Positions 53,847-63,400 of a stretch of 64,000 nucleotides of DNA are shown here, in pieces; the first letter of the stretch is position 1, and each line of letters opens with the position of its first letter. Origin of the DNA: Shewanella jiangmenensis (lineage in GTDB: Bacteria > Pseudomonadota > Gammaproteobacteria > Enterobacterales > Shewanellaceae); assembly GCF_018596335.1 (NCBI RefSeq), contig NZ_JAHEPS010000004.1, positions 394,637-458,636 on the forward strand, written 5' to 3'. The notes under the pieces were generated by a model. It did no database searches and was not told the origin of the DNA. It saw only the letters and a list, made by a program, of their open reading frames with translations. A program made the translations under genes and the position numbers.

Positions 53847-55229
53847 TTATCTTTCCCTTAATGCGGTATCCTTGGCTCTTAAAATTGGATTTAGTAAATA
53901 CTCGAGTATCGATCGTTGCCCGGTGATCACATCGACTGATGTGAGCATGCCGGGGATAATTGGCATCTGCGTGCCATCGTCTTTTACCAAGCTGGACTCT
54001 TCGGTCCTGACGCGGATTAAATAAAAACTGTTTCCTTCTTCGTCCTGGGTGGTGTCGGCACTGATGTGCTCTACCGTGCCTTTCAGGCCGCCGTAGCGGG
54101 TAAAATCGTACGCCGTGACCTTCACCACTGCCGGTAACCCCGGGTGCAGGAAGGCGATGTCTTTGGGCGTAATCTTGGCTTCGACCAACAGTTGGTCTTC
54201 GGACGGTACAATCTCCATGATATCGACACCGGGCTGAACTACGCCGCCCAGAGTATTGATATGCACAGATTTCACCGTGCCATTAACCGGTGACGTAATA
54301 ACCGCTTTACTCACTTTATCCTGCGCCCCAACCTGGGCTTCGCTCATGCGCGACAGCTTGGTTTGCATCTCGTTAAGCTGTGCCCGGGCATCGGCAGCAA
54401 AGGTAAATACCGCTTCGCGACGCTTGAGAATAGCCTCATCCATTGCGGCTTTAATCTTGGGGCGCATGTCGCGGGTGGATTTGAGTTCCCCTTGCAGATC
54501 GTTCACCGTGCGCTCGAGCTTCAGCAGCTCAACTTCCGGCACAATGCCTTTTTGCGCCAGTGGCCGGGTTAGCTCAAGCTCGCGGCTGATCAGCTGGAAA
54601 CTGGTGGTCAGGGTGTTGATCTTGGTGGTCAGCTCTTCGTTTTCCTGCTGACGCTGCTGGATTTGGCGCGCCAGGATCTCGAGCTGGTTCTCCAGGCTGT
54701 CAAGCCGTCCATGGTATTCGGCTTGCTGGCGGGCAATCAGCTCAGGTTTTTGTTCTGCCAGTTCGCTGGGGAAATTGAGCTGTACCTTGTTGATTTTCAC
54801 CTGCTCGCGCCAGTCAGACGCCATGTCAGACACTGTGATGCCATCAAGTTCCGCCTTGATGCGGATAACGTTGGCGCGCAGGCTGTAAACCTCTTGCTCC
54901 TGCTGGGCAAAATCGGAGCGGAAGCGGGTATCGTCAATCCGCGCTAATGGCTGACCTTTGGTCACCAGATTGCCTTCGCGGACAAACAGCTCTTGCAGCA
55001 CACCACCATCAAGGCTCTGGATCACCTGAATTTGCGAGGAGGGAATAACCTTGCCAGCGCCTACGGTGACCTTATCGAGCTCGGCAAAGTAGGCCCACAC
55101 CAGAAAGGTAAACATCAGCGCAGACAGGGACCAAATTGTGAGCCGGTGGCTGGTCGGTGCATCGGTCATCATGGCGCCGTATACGTCATCGACCATTTCA
55201 AGGTCACGTGCGGTCAGCTTTTTGCTCAT
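53847..55229 (-). CDS. HlyD/LapC-family type I secretion adaptor
   Basis: 460 aa. One membrane helix (about residues 30-48, SLSALMFTFLVWAYFAEL), a long coiled-coil (about 130-290) and HlyD barrel-sandwich halves (AGKVIPSSQIQVIQSLDGG and VISPVNGTVKSVHI), finishing with the beta-barrel. It bridges the ABC exporter and the TolC-like channel. Its start overlaps the exporter's stop by 4 bases. Confidence 0.94.
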   Translation of the reverse strand: MSKKLTARDLEMVDDVYGAMMTDAPTSHRLTIWSLSALMFTFLVWAYFAELDKVTVGAGKVIPSSQIQVIQSLDGGVLQELFVREGNLVTKGQPLARIDDTRFRSDFAQQEQEVYSLRANVIRIKAELDGITVSDMASDWREQVKINKVQLNFPSELAEQKPELIARQQAEYHGRLDSLENQLEILARQIQQRQQENEELTTKINTLTTSFQLISRELELTRPLAQKGIVPEVELLKLERTVNDLQGELKSTRDMRPKIKAAMDEAILKRREAVFTFAADARAQLNEMQTKLSRMSEAQVGAQDKVSKAVITSPVNGTVKSVHINTLGGVVQPGVDIMEIVPSEDQLLVEAKITPKDIAFLHPGLPAVVKVTAYDFTRYGGLKGTVEHISADTTQDEEGNSFYLIRVRTEESSLVKDDGTQMPIIPGMLTSVDVITGQRSILEYLLNPILRAKDTALRER

Positions 55230-57394
55230 GATTTACCTCCGGCCAGCAGCCCAAGGCTCAGTTTCTCCAACACCTCTTCTTTGGGGCCATCGGCCAGCAC
55301 ATGGCCGCGATCAAGCACTATTACCCTGTCGACCAGTTTAAGCAGGTGCATTTTATGGGTAATGATGATGAGGGTTCGGTCTTTGCTGACATGCTCCATG
55401 GCGCGGATAAACTGCTTCTCGGCGCGGGCGTCAAGGCTGGCTGTTGGTTCATCCATCAGCAAAATCGGTGGGTCATTGAGGGTCGCGCGTGCCAGAGCGA
55501 CCGTTTGACGCTGGCCTCTTGATAGTGCCTGACCGCCTTCGCCCACCTGCTGCTCCAGACCTTCGGACTCAAGATTGGTAAACAGGCTGACGCCGGAAAT
55601 TTGCACCGCGCGGATGAGCTGGTGCTCAGATACCTGGCGGGTACCAAACAGGATGTTGTCACGGATAGAGCCGTGAAACAGCACCACATCCTGCGGCAGA
55701 TAACCAAAGTTACGCCGCAAATCGCTTGGGTGGATTTGCGCACTGTCGATACCATCGTAACGCAGGCTGCCCTTGGTCGGTTTATAGAGCCCGCACAAAA
55801 GCTTAGCCAGGGTGCTCTTACCCGAACCGTTGCGGCCGATAATCGCCACTTTTTCACCCGGTTGGATATTCAGCGAGGTTGGGTGCAAAACAGGTTTTTC
55901 GGAACCCGGATAGCAAAAGCTCACATGGTCGGCTTCAATCTTGCCGAGCAGGCGGGTTTTACTGACCAGATGGCCTTTGTTCTCGAACTCGTCTTCCTGA
56001 GTCATGATCTGATCGAGCTGACGCAGGGCGCTGGCGGTATGGTTAGCGCGGGTCAGCAGACCAGCAAGCTGCGCCATCGGTGACATGGCGCGGCTAGACA
56101 GCATCACTGCTGCGATAATGCCACCCATGGAAATGTCGTTATCGGCAACCCGGTAAACCCCGAGAATGACCACAAACACTACGGTTACCTGCACCATAAA
56201 GCTGGCGACGTTACTGACCGAGTTGGACAGCTTTTTCGCTTTCAGTTGCCAGTTGGCGGTGTGGCCAATCATTTGCTGCCAGCTTTTTTGCACCAGACCT
56301 TCGGCGCCATAAGCCTTGATAGATTCAAGGGCGGCCAAACTCTCAATCAGGTGACCATGCTTAAGGCTGGCGTACTTATTACCTTCTTCGATGGCTGCCT
56401 TGAGTCTGGGTTGTATATACAAGGTGTAACCAATAATGATGACGCCGCCAAGGAGTGGCAGCAGAGCCAGATCGCCCGAGACGATAAAAATAATCACCAG
56501 GAAAAACAGGGCAAATGGCAAATCCACCAAGGTGGTGATGGTAGCTGAGGTAAGAATGTCGCGGATACTGTCAAATTCGCTGAGCTGCTTTGCCATGCCG
56601 CCGACACTGGGCGAGCGCTTGGACAGCGGAATACCTACCGCTTTGGCAAACAGTTGCGATGAAACAATGATATCGACTTTTTTTCCAGCAACATCAATAA
56701 GGTAGCTTCGAAGCTGACGCATGATTAAGTCGAACAGGTAGGCAATGCCGGCACCAATGGCCAGCACCCACAATGACTCAAACGCCAGGTTGGGAACCAC
56801 CTTGTCGTACACGTTCATGATAAACAGCGGTGATACCAGCGCAAACAGGTTCACCAGTACAGAGGCAATCAGGGCATCGCGATAAATGGGCGCTGAGTCT
56901 TTGAGGATACTGAGCAGCCAGTGACTTTTATTGTCATGGTGATGCACATCAAAGCCCATATCACCACGGTATTGCTGTTTAACCAGAAACAGATAACCCA
57001 CGTACAGGGTTTCAAGCTGTTCGATGGCAAGGGTTTCTTCGCCACCGGTATCCGGCAATTGGATAACGGCTTTATCAGCTGTTAACTCCCTAAGCAAACA
57101 TGCTTTTTTATCTTTCAGCAGCAGGATGCAGGGCAGCATGATAGGAGTGACCTGATCCAGCCCTTTGCGGGTTAAGCGGGCGTTGAGCCCGGCCCTTGCC
57201 GCCGCTTGGGGCAGCAAATCCGGAGTCAGCACAGCTTCAGACAGCGGCAAGCCTGCCGCCAGTGATTCACTGGAGCAGGGGGAGCCAAAATATTCGGTGA
57301 GAAGAACCAGACTATCGAGCAGGGGGTCAACAGTGACCCGCGTGGAAGCAGCGATAGTCCATTGTTCTTCGCTTCCGGGAGCAGATAAAGACAC
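55226..57394 (-). CDS. LapB-like type I secretion ABC transporter (permease/ATPase)
   Basis: 722 aa. An N-terminal peptidase C39-like domain (about 1-150), six membrane helices (about 165-430) and an ABC ATPase with Walker A GRNGSGKST, signature LSRGQRQ and Walker B ILLMDEPTAS. The C39-like part lacks the normal Q...C-G active-site pattern, so it is a substrate-docking domain rather than a protease. It exports the RTX adhesin encoded just upstream. A hairpin separates it from bpfA. Confidence 0.95.
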   Translation of the reverse strand: MSLSAPGSEEQWTIAASTRVTVDPLLDSLVLLTEYFGSPCSSESLAAGLPLSEAVLTPDLLPQAAARAGLNARLTRKGLDQVTPIMLPCILLLKDKKACLLRELTADKAVIQLPDTGGEETLAIEQLETLYVGYLFLVKQQYRGDMGFDVHHHDNKSHWLLSILKDSAPIYRDALIASVLVNLFALVSPLFIMNVYDKVVPNLAFESLWVLAIGAGIAYLFDLIMRQLRSYLIDVAGKKVDIIVSSQLFAKAVGIPLSKRSPSVGGMAKQLSEFDSIRDILTSATITTLVDLPFALFFLVIIFIVSGDLALLPLLGGVIIIGYTLYIQPRLKAAIEEGNKYASLKHGHLIESLAALESIKAYGAEGLVQKSWQQMIGHTANWQLKAKKLSNSVSNVASFMVQVTVVFVVILGVYRVADNDISMGGIIAAVMLSSRAMSPMAQLAGLLTRANHTASALRQLDQIMTQEDEFENKGHLVSKTRLLGKIEADHVSFCYPGSEKPVLHPTSLNIQPGEKVAIIGRNGSGKSTLAKLLCGLYKPTKGSLRYDGIDSAQIHPSDLRRNFGYLPQDVVLFHGSIRDNILFGTRQVSEHQLIRAVQISGVSLFTNLESEGLEQQVGEGGQALSRGQRQTVALARATLNDPPILLMDEPTASLDARAEKQFIRAMEHVSKDRTLIIITHKMHLLKLVDRVIVLDRGHVLADGPKEEVLEKLSLGLLAGGKS

Positions 57395-57441
57395 CTTAGA
57401 AATTTACCTTTTTATTTTTATAGCCTTAGAGCCAGTATAGC

Positions 57442-57473
57442 CATGCCGGACCATATTGCTATAGTCCGGCATG
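57442..57473 (-). promoter_or_regulatory. Inverted repeat between bpfA and its secretion genes
   Basis: CATGCCGGAC (57442-57451) and GTCCGGCATG (57464-57473), a perfect 10-bp stem, 17 bases after the bpfA stop. No T-run follows directly, so it may be a partial terminator or an mRNA-stability element that sets adhesin and exporter levels separately. Confidence 0.6.
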
Positions 57474-57489
57474 TCGACTGGGTGACGCA

Positions 57490-60400
57490 TTAAGGCAGGA
57501 TAGTATCCCTGCGATCTTCATCCAAAGGCTGAGGTGCAGAGCGCATGATTGGCTGGGCATCGCCAGAGTCACTCTGGGTATCGACAATCAGCGGACCTGT
57601 GCCGTTACCGAGCAGACCGTTGATGATGCCCGATTGAACGCCATCTGCATCCTGTCCCTGCAGGTTATACGCATCCCGCAGGTCAACCCCATCCAGCACG
57701 ATCCGCTGGTCGATAACACCATCTTTGTTGGCGTCAATTTCGATAGTGGTAGAGCTGTTACCGAAGCTGAAGCTGAGGAAGTCTTCCAGATTTCCATTTT
57801 CTTCACCTTGCAACAGATCGCTCAGGTCCAGCTTATCTTCGTTGACGTTAAAATCGATGATGTGGTCGGTGCCAGTTTCACCCGCCTTCCAAACGAAGAT
57901 GTCACTACCACCGTCCCCGCGCAGCACGTCATTACCACCGTCGCCGCGTAATACGTCATCGCCAAGACCGCCGATCAGGGTGTCGTCGCCACTGCCCCCG
58001 CGTAAGCCATCAATGCCTTCGCCGCCGATCAGCAGGTCGTTGCCACCGCCGCCATAAACGACCTGATTACCTTCCCCACCGTTAACAGTGTCATTACCTG
58101 AGCCCAGATTGACGGTATCGGTCTTAGGTTGCATTTGTTGTAAAACGTCGTTCAGCAGGGTGCCATCACCATCTGTGATGTTGGCTTCGGTCATGAACTT
58201 ACTGGCCATAATTTCAGCTTGGGTCACGACGGCGTTGTGCAAATTCGGTAAAGAGCTGCCTGTGTTTACAACATTATTGGCAGTCGAAACCCCCAAATCC
58301 ACGTAATCATTGCTGGCGCCGGCATTTATCAGTAACTCAGTGCTCTTGGCAAAATATTGAACACCTAAATCAACAGACCCAACAGGCGTGATTCCTGAGA
58401 AATATGCGCCCAGATCAACTGCAAATTGTGCTTGATTACCTGATTCTGTCAGCAGGAAGGTATCATTTCCTTGCGCGCCATTACTAATCGTGGCTGGTGG
58501 CAGCACGGTCACCTGGAAGCTGCCGTTGGTCTGAGCTTTATCAAGGTTACTGGCTTCGGTTGCAGTGGCCACGACGGTAACATTAAAGGTGCCGGTATTC
58601 GGCGCTTTAATCTGCAGGTTACTCTTATCCCAACTGCTGATATCCAAGGTGCCATCTGCGCCAACCACTGCAGTGTTACCCAAGCCATCCTTGAGGATCG
58701 CACCCTCGGGCAGGCCTTGCAGTTTGACGCTGAGCGACTCAGAACCATCTTTATCAACAAGACTGGAACTGATGTTGCCAAGTTTAATAAACTTGTTGTG
58801 ATAACCCAGGTTATCAACAGCTCGGAACGCCAGGTTGTCCATGATAGCGCCGACGGAGTCCGAATTATCAGCCTCGAATAGCAGGCGATAGTTGCCGCTG
58901 GTGCCCACTGGCAGTGTGACCTTTTGATCTTTCAGCCAACCTGAGCTGGTTGGATTGAAATCGTACAGCATCACAGCTTGTGCCATTATTGGATTGCCAC
59001 CGGCATCCAATGGGATCAGTTTAATGGTCAGGCCTGAGGTGGAGGCACTGTTTACACGTGCCGCAATGTCAAAACCCAACTCATAGAAGCGGCCAGCTTC
59101 CAGTCTCATGTCGGTGTACAGGGTCTTATCGCCGTTATTAAACTCGATTTCCATGACCTTGTTGTTGGAGTCTCCACCTAAGTAGGTCTTCTCCAAGCCA
59201 ACCTCAATTTTGCCGCCAGAGTTGCTGGTGTGCCAAGTGCCGAGGGTATCCAGGCCGGAGATGCTGTCTGCTTTGACACCGCTCCATCCACCAGAAACAG
59301 GCACGTCTTCGAAGTTGATTGAAGCGAGGTTGGTGTAGCTGCCAACTTTCAGGGTTGGCGCATCAGCTACCGCTTCTACGGTGATAGACAGGGTGCCGAC
59401 ACTACCGGTGTTGGTGGTGTAGGTGATTTCAGGTACTTTGCCGCTCCAATGAGAGTTTGGCTGGAAGCTGTAGTCACCATTGGCTTTCAGAGTGAGCACA
59501 CCGTCTGCAAGTGTATGGGCAGTGTTGCCCGCGTTGTAGCTGGTGCTGCTGCCCGCAATGCTGAAGCTTGTTACGGAGGTGTTGTTTACGCTGTCGTTGC
59601 TAAGCACATTGCCTTCGATTGGGCCGCGGTCCTCAAGGCCGCTAATGCTATCAGCATTGGTAGCTACAGGCAGATTTTCCACCTTATTCACTGCGATATT
59701 GATGAGAGCACTGCTCTTATCGCCATCGGCGTCGGTTATGGTATAGGTGAAGGTGTCGACGGCGCCTGCAGGGATCTTGCTACCATTGGCGGTAACCTGG
59801 TAATTGTAGTTTCCGTCGCCAAGGAGTGTCAGAACCCCGTATTGACCCACAACCTTAGTGCCGACGTTTCCGCTGACACCGGTATTTTGCTTGTCACCTG
59901 CGTCGATACCGACAATATTCATGACCTTGTCTGAGCCAGCGACATCGTTATGCAGCACGTTGCCGCTGGTGGATGGCAGTTCATAGCCGGTACCTGCAAC
60001 CATACGTACAACCAGTTCATAACTGTTTTCTTTATTCTCGGCAGTATGGATTTCGGTGACCACGTTACCTGTTAGTTTATCTTTGAAACCAACAACCTGT
60101 AGCGTATAGAACGCGCCTTCATAGTTAAAGGTAACGCTGGTTTGGCCAACTTTCACAATATCCTTCGATGCCTCAGGATCATCTTCATCATTTGGCGTTT
60201 CGTTGTGAGTAAAGTTGAGATCCAGCGAAACCGGCGTGGTTTTGCCATACGCATCTGTCAGCGTGAACGTTACATTCATGCTGGCGCCGGTGATTGATGT
60301 TCCAGCTTGGGTCGGCCAGTTATAGTGGGTAAAGGTGCCAAGCACTATGTCTTCATTCAGTGCAAGATGGCCTGACAAAGCGGCATCGTTGTCGATAAAG

Positions 60401-63400
60401 CCATAACCTGACTTGTACGTATCTGATGGTACACCCCAACGCAGCTGATCTTTACCATCGTCGTTATCCAGGCCACCGCCATTGGTTGCGCTGGTGCCAT
60501 CGAATTTCTGAATGTTAGAACCACCTTGAGTCGTGGTCCAATTGGCAACAACACCGGAGACCAGGAAGCTGTCGACGATGACATTTACTTCGCCGCCATC
60601 GTTGTTGGCGAGGTTGTTGTCGTCAGCTACAGTGACGGTTACCGTTGAATTAGCGGTTACACTTCCGTCGGTTGCAGTAACCTTGATGCCGGATATTTGG
60701 ATGGAGTCGGCGTTTGCATTGTGAGGCAAGCTGCCAATCAGCTCGGCTTTCACTTCAACAGCACCTTGCTGACCTGCAGTTATCGCATCCCAGTCAAGGG
60801 TCAGCTTGATAAGCTCTTTATTGCCAATTGAGCCAATTAAGGTCTGCTTATCACTGCTCAAGGTCCACTGCAGTGGTTGGCGGATACCGTCGACCTGAAT
60901 GCCATCGGTACTGGCAAAACCAATGCTGTTCACATTACTGCCGCCAGCTTTGAACAGCAGGGTACTGCTGTCACTATCGGGAGCATCCGTGAGCAAGGTA
61001 GCTTCGCTCAATGAGTTAAGCGCGTTTGGCGTTAACGCACTGAGTGTGCTTGGCGGTGGTGTCAGAGTTACGGTAAACGGATTGGTGCCATCAACATCGC
61101 CGTCACTGTCGGAGATAGCGACATTAAAGTTAAGCACTGCACCTACAGGATCAACATGCTCCGTTGATGACGTGAAGCCTAAGAGGTTGAAATCCGGGTT
61201 GCCAGTGACCTTTTTGAAGTCGATTTGACTGATGCTGGTAAAACCAGCGCTGTTTATTGCTGCAACCAAGTCGGCACTGGTACCTTCCAAGGTCACAGTA
61301 GTTTGTATGCCGCCCTTTATGCCATGAATTACAACAGCTACCTCATCTGTGTAAGTGGCGCCGCTGTTTGAAGTAAACGATAAGCCATCTACCCCGGTAA
61401 TTGGTGACGTAAAGTTCAAGCTAAGCACTTCGCCATCATCAATGTCTTTACCCGAACCAACACCATAGCCGTTGGCAGACGAGTTGACGGTTGCGGCAAC
61501 TCCGTTTGCAGTTGCTGTCATGGTAAAGGCAACGGTTGCAGGAACATCTTTGGTAATCTGCCCGTTGTTATCCACATACAGCACTTTATTGTTACCACCG
61601 ATATTAGTGGTGAAGTTGACCGGCAAATCCGTCACCGTAGTGATAGGATTGACGACATTCATCACGTAACTACCATCGTTGGGGTTTACGGTAAGCGTAA
61701 ACATCAATGTTTGGGTAGGGGACACTTCGTTATTGCCATTCAGGCCCGCCCAAGCCGCAAGTGGAGTTCCGCTGTCAGTGTAAGCAATCAGAACATCGGG
61801 GTTAGCTTTGTCGACGAAGTAATAAATTTTCTCTCCGTCGCCGGTAGTTTTACCCGAATCGATAAACCAAGTGGATGGAGTGTCTTTGTTCCATCCTGCG
61901 ATATTCACCGTCAGGTCGGCGGCATACTCATCACCACTTGCTTTGTCGTTGCCGTCTGCACCTGCGACCGCGACCGCACCAGTTATGGTGGCGTTGGCCT
62001 GGTTTAAACCACTACTGTTGGTGGCCGATGCCTCTATCAGATCATCGACAATAGTCACAGAGATATTCTGTGAGATTACACTGCCATTGCTGCCAACGGC
62101 CTCCACAACCACGCCCTCGATCAGTGAGCTGAGGTTAAGATTCGCGGCGCCGTTAACCTGCTTGATATTATCCAGCAGTTCAACCTTCACAGTAATGTTG
62201 CCAGAGGTATTGGCACTGATGGCATTGGTGTCGGCCAGAGACATCTTAACTACCTCGACACCACCTATGGTGCCGACGATGCTTCCATTTGCGAGCGCCC
62301 ACACAATGGTTACGCCTGCTGCCAGATTGGATGTTGTCGGTTGGTTAAGATTACCAATTGCGGCAAATCGGAACTGAGTCAGGTTTTCATTACCAGCGGT
62401 AAAGCCAACGCTGGAGTTGACCGTGACTGTGGAGCCTGGCGTTGCACGCAAGCCAGATTCGTTCACAGTAATGTCTTTATTGCCAGGTTGGTAAACTGTC
62501 GCAGTATCAGAGGCTTGAGCAGAAGTATTGCCTGCAACGTCGGTCTGAGTAGCGGTAACGGTAATGCTTTGACCTGTAGCTGGGACATCCTCATTCCAAC
62601 TGATCACGCCGTTATTGTAACTAAAACCACTGGCAGGTGATCCGTCAGTATTAACTAAGGAGCCTCCTTCTAGTTTGAAGGTGTAGTTACTTATATTGCC
62701 GCCATTATTAACAGTCAGGTTTACTACGCCACCGAGCAATAGCTCGGCATGGCTGACAGTTGCCTGCAGTTGAACGCCCGCGCCGTTACTACTGATCTCG
62801 CCTTGAGTCAGCAAGCCATCGCCAGGAGTGCCATCATCCACAATCCATACAGTGGGTGCTGCAGGTGGGGTATCGTCCAGATCTTTCTCAAACAGGGTAA
62901 TGTTGGCATCGGATTTGCCACCATTATTATCTGTCGCAGTCACAACGTATACACCAGAGTTTGGTGCCTGCTCAAAATCGTTAACGGCTGCAGCTGCGCC
63001 AGCAGCGGTCATAGAGATCTTACCGCTACTATCAATCGAGAAGTAACCGTCTTCACTTACCGCATGATAGCTGTTGTCTGCCCACTTAAAGCTAAAGCCG
63101 GTCACTGAACCATCGATATCTGATGCCACTACATTCGCTACAACAGCGCCAGCAATCTGATTCTCGAAGTAACCAAACTCCTGATTACTGATGATAGGTG
63201 CATCGTTGGTGCCGGTGATGGTGATGGTCACCACCTGGTCGGCCCAGGCGCCCTTGTCGTCAGTCACGCGGACGGTGAAGTTGAGCACTTGGCTCTGACC
63301 TTCCTTCAGCGCCTGAGTGGCTGCGGCATTGTTGTCGAGGGTGAAGGTCCACTTGCCGGTGCCGTCTACGGAGAAGGTACCGTAGGCATTGGTGGCATTG

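Noticed and set aside
61871..62377. 168-codon rightward frame inside bpfA
   Set aside because: Antisense to the continuous adhesin reading frame; no independent support.
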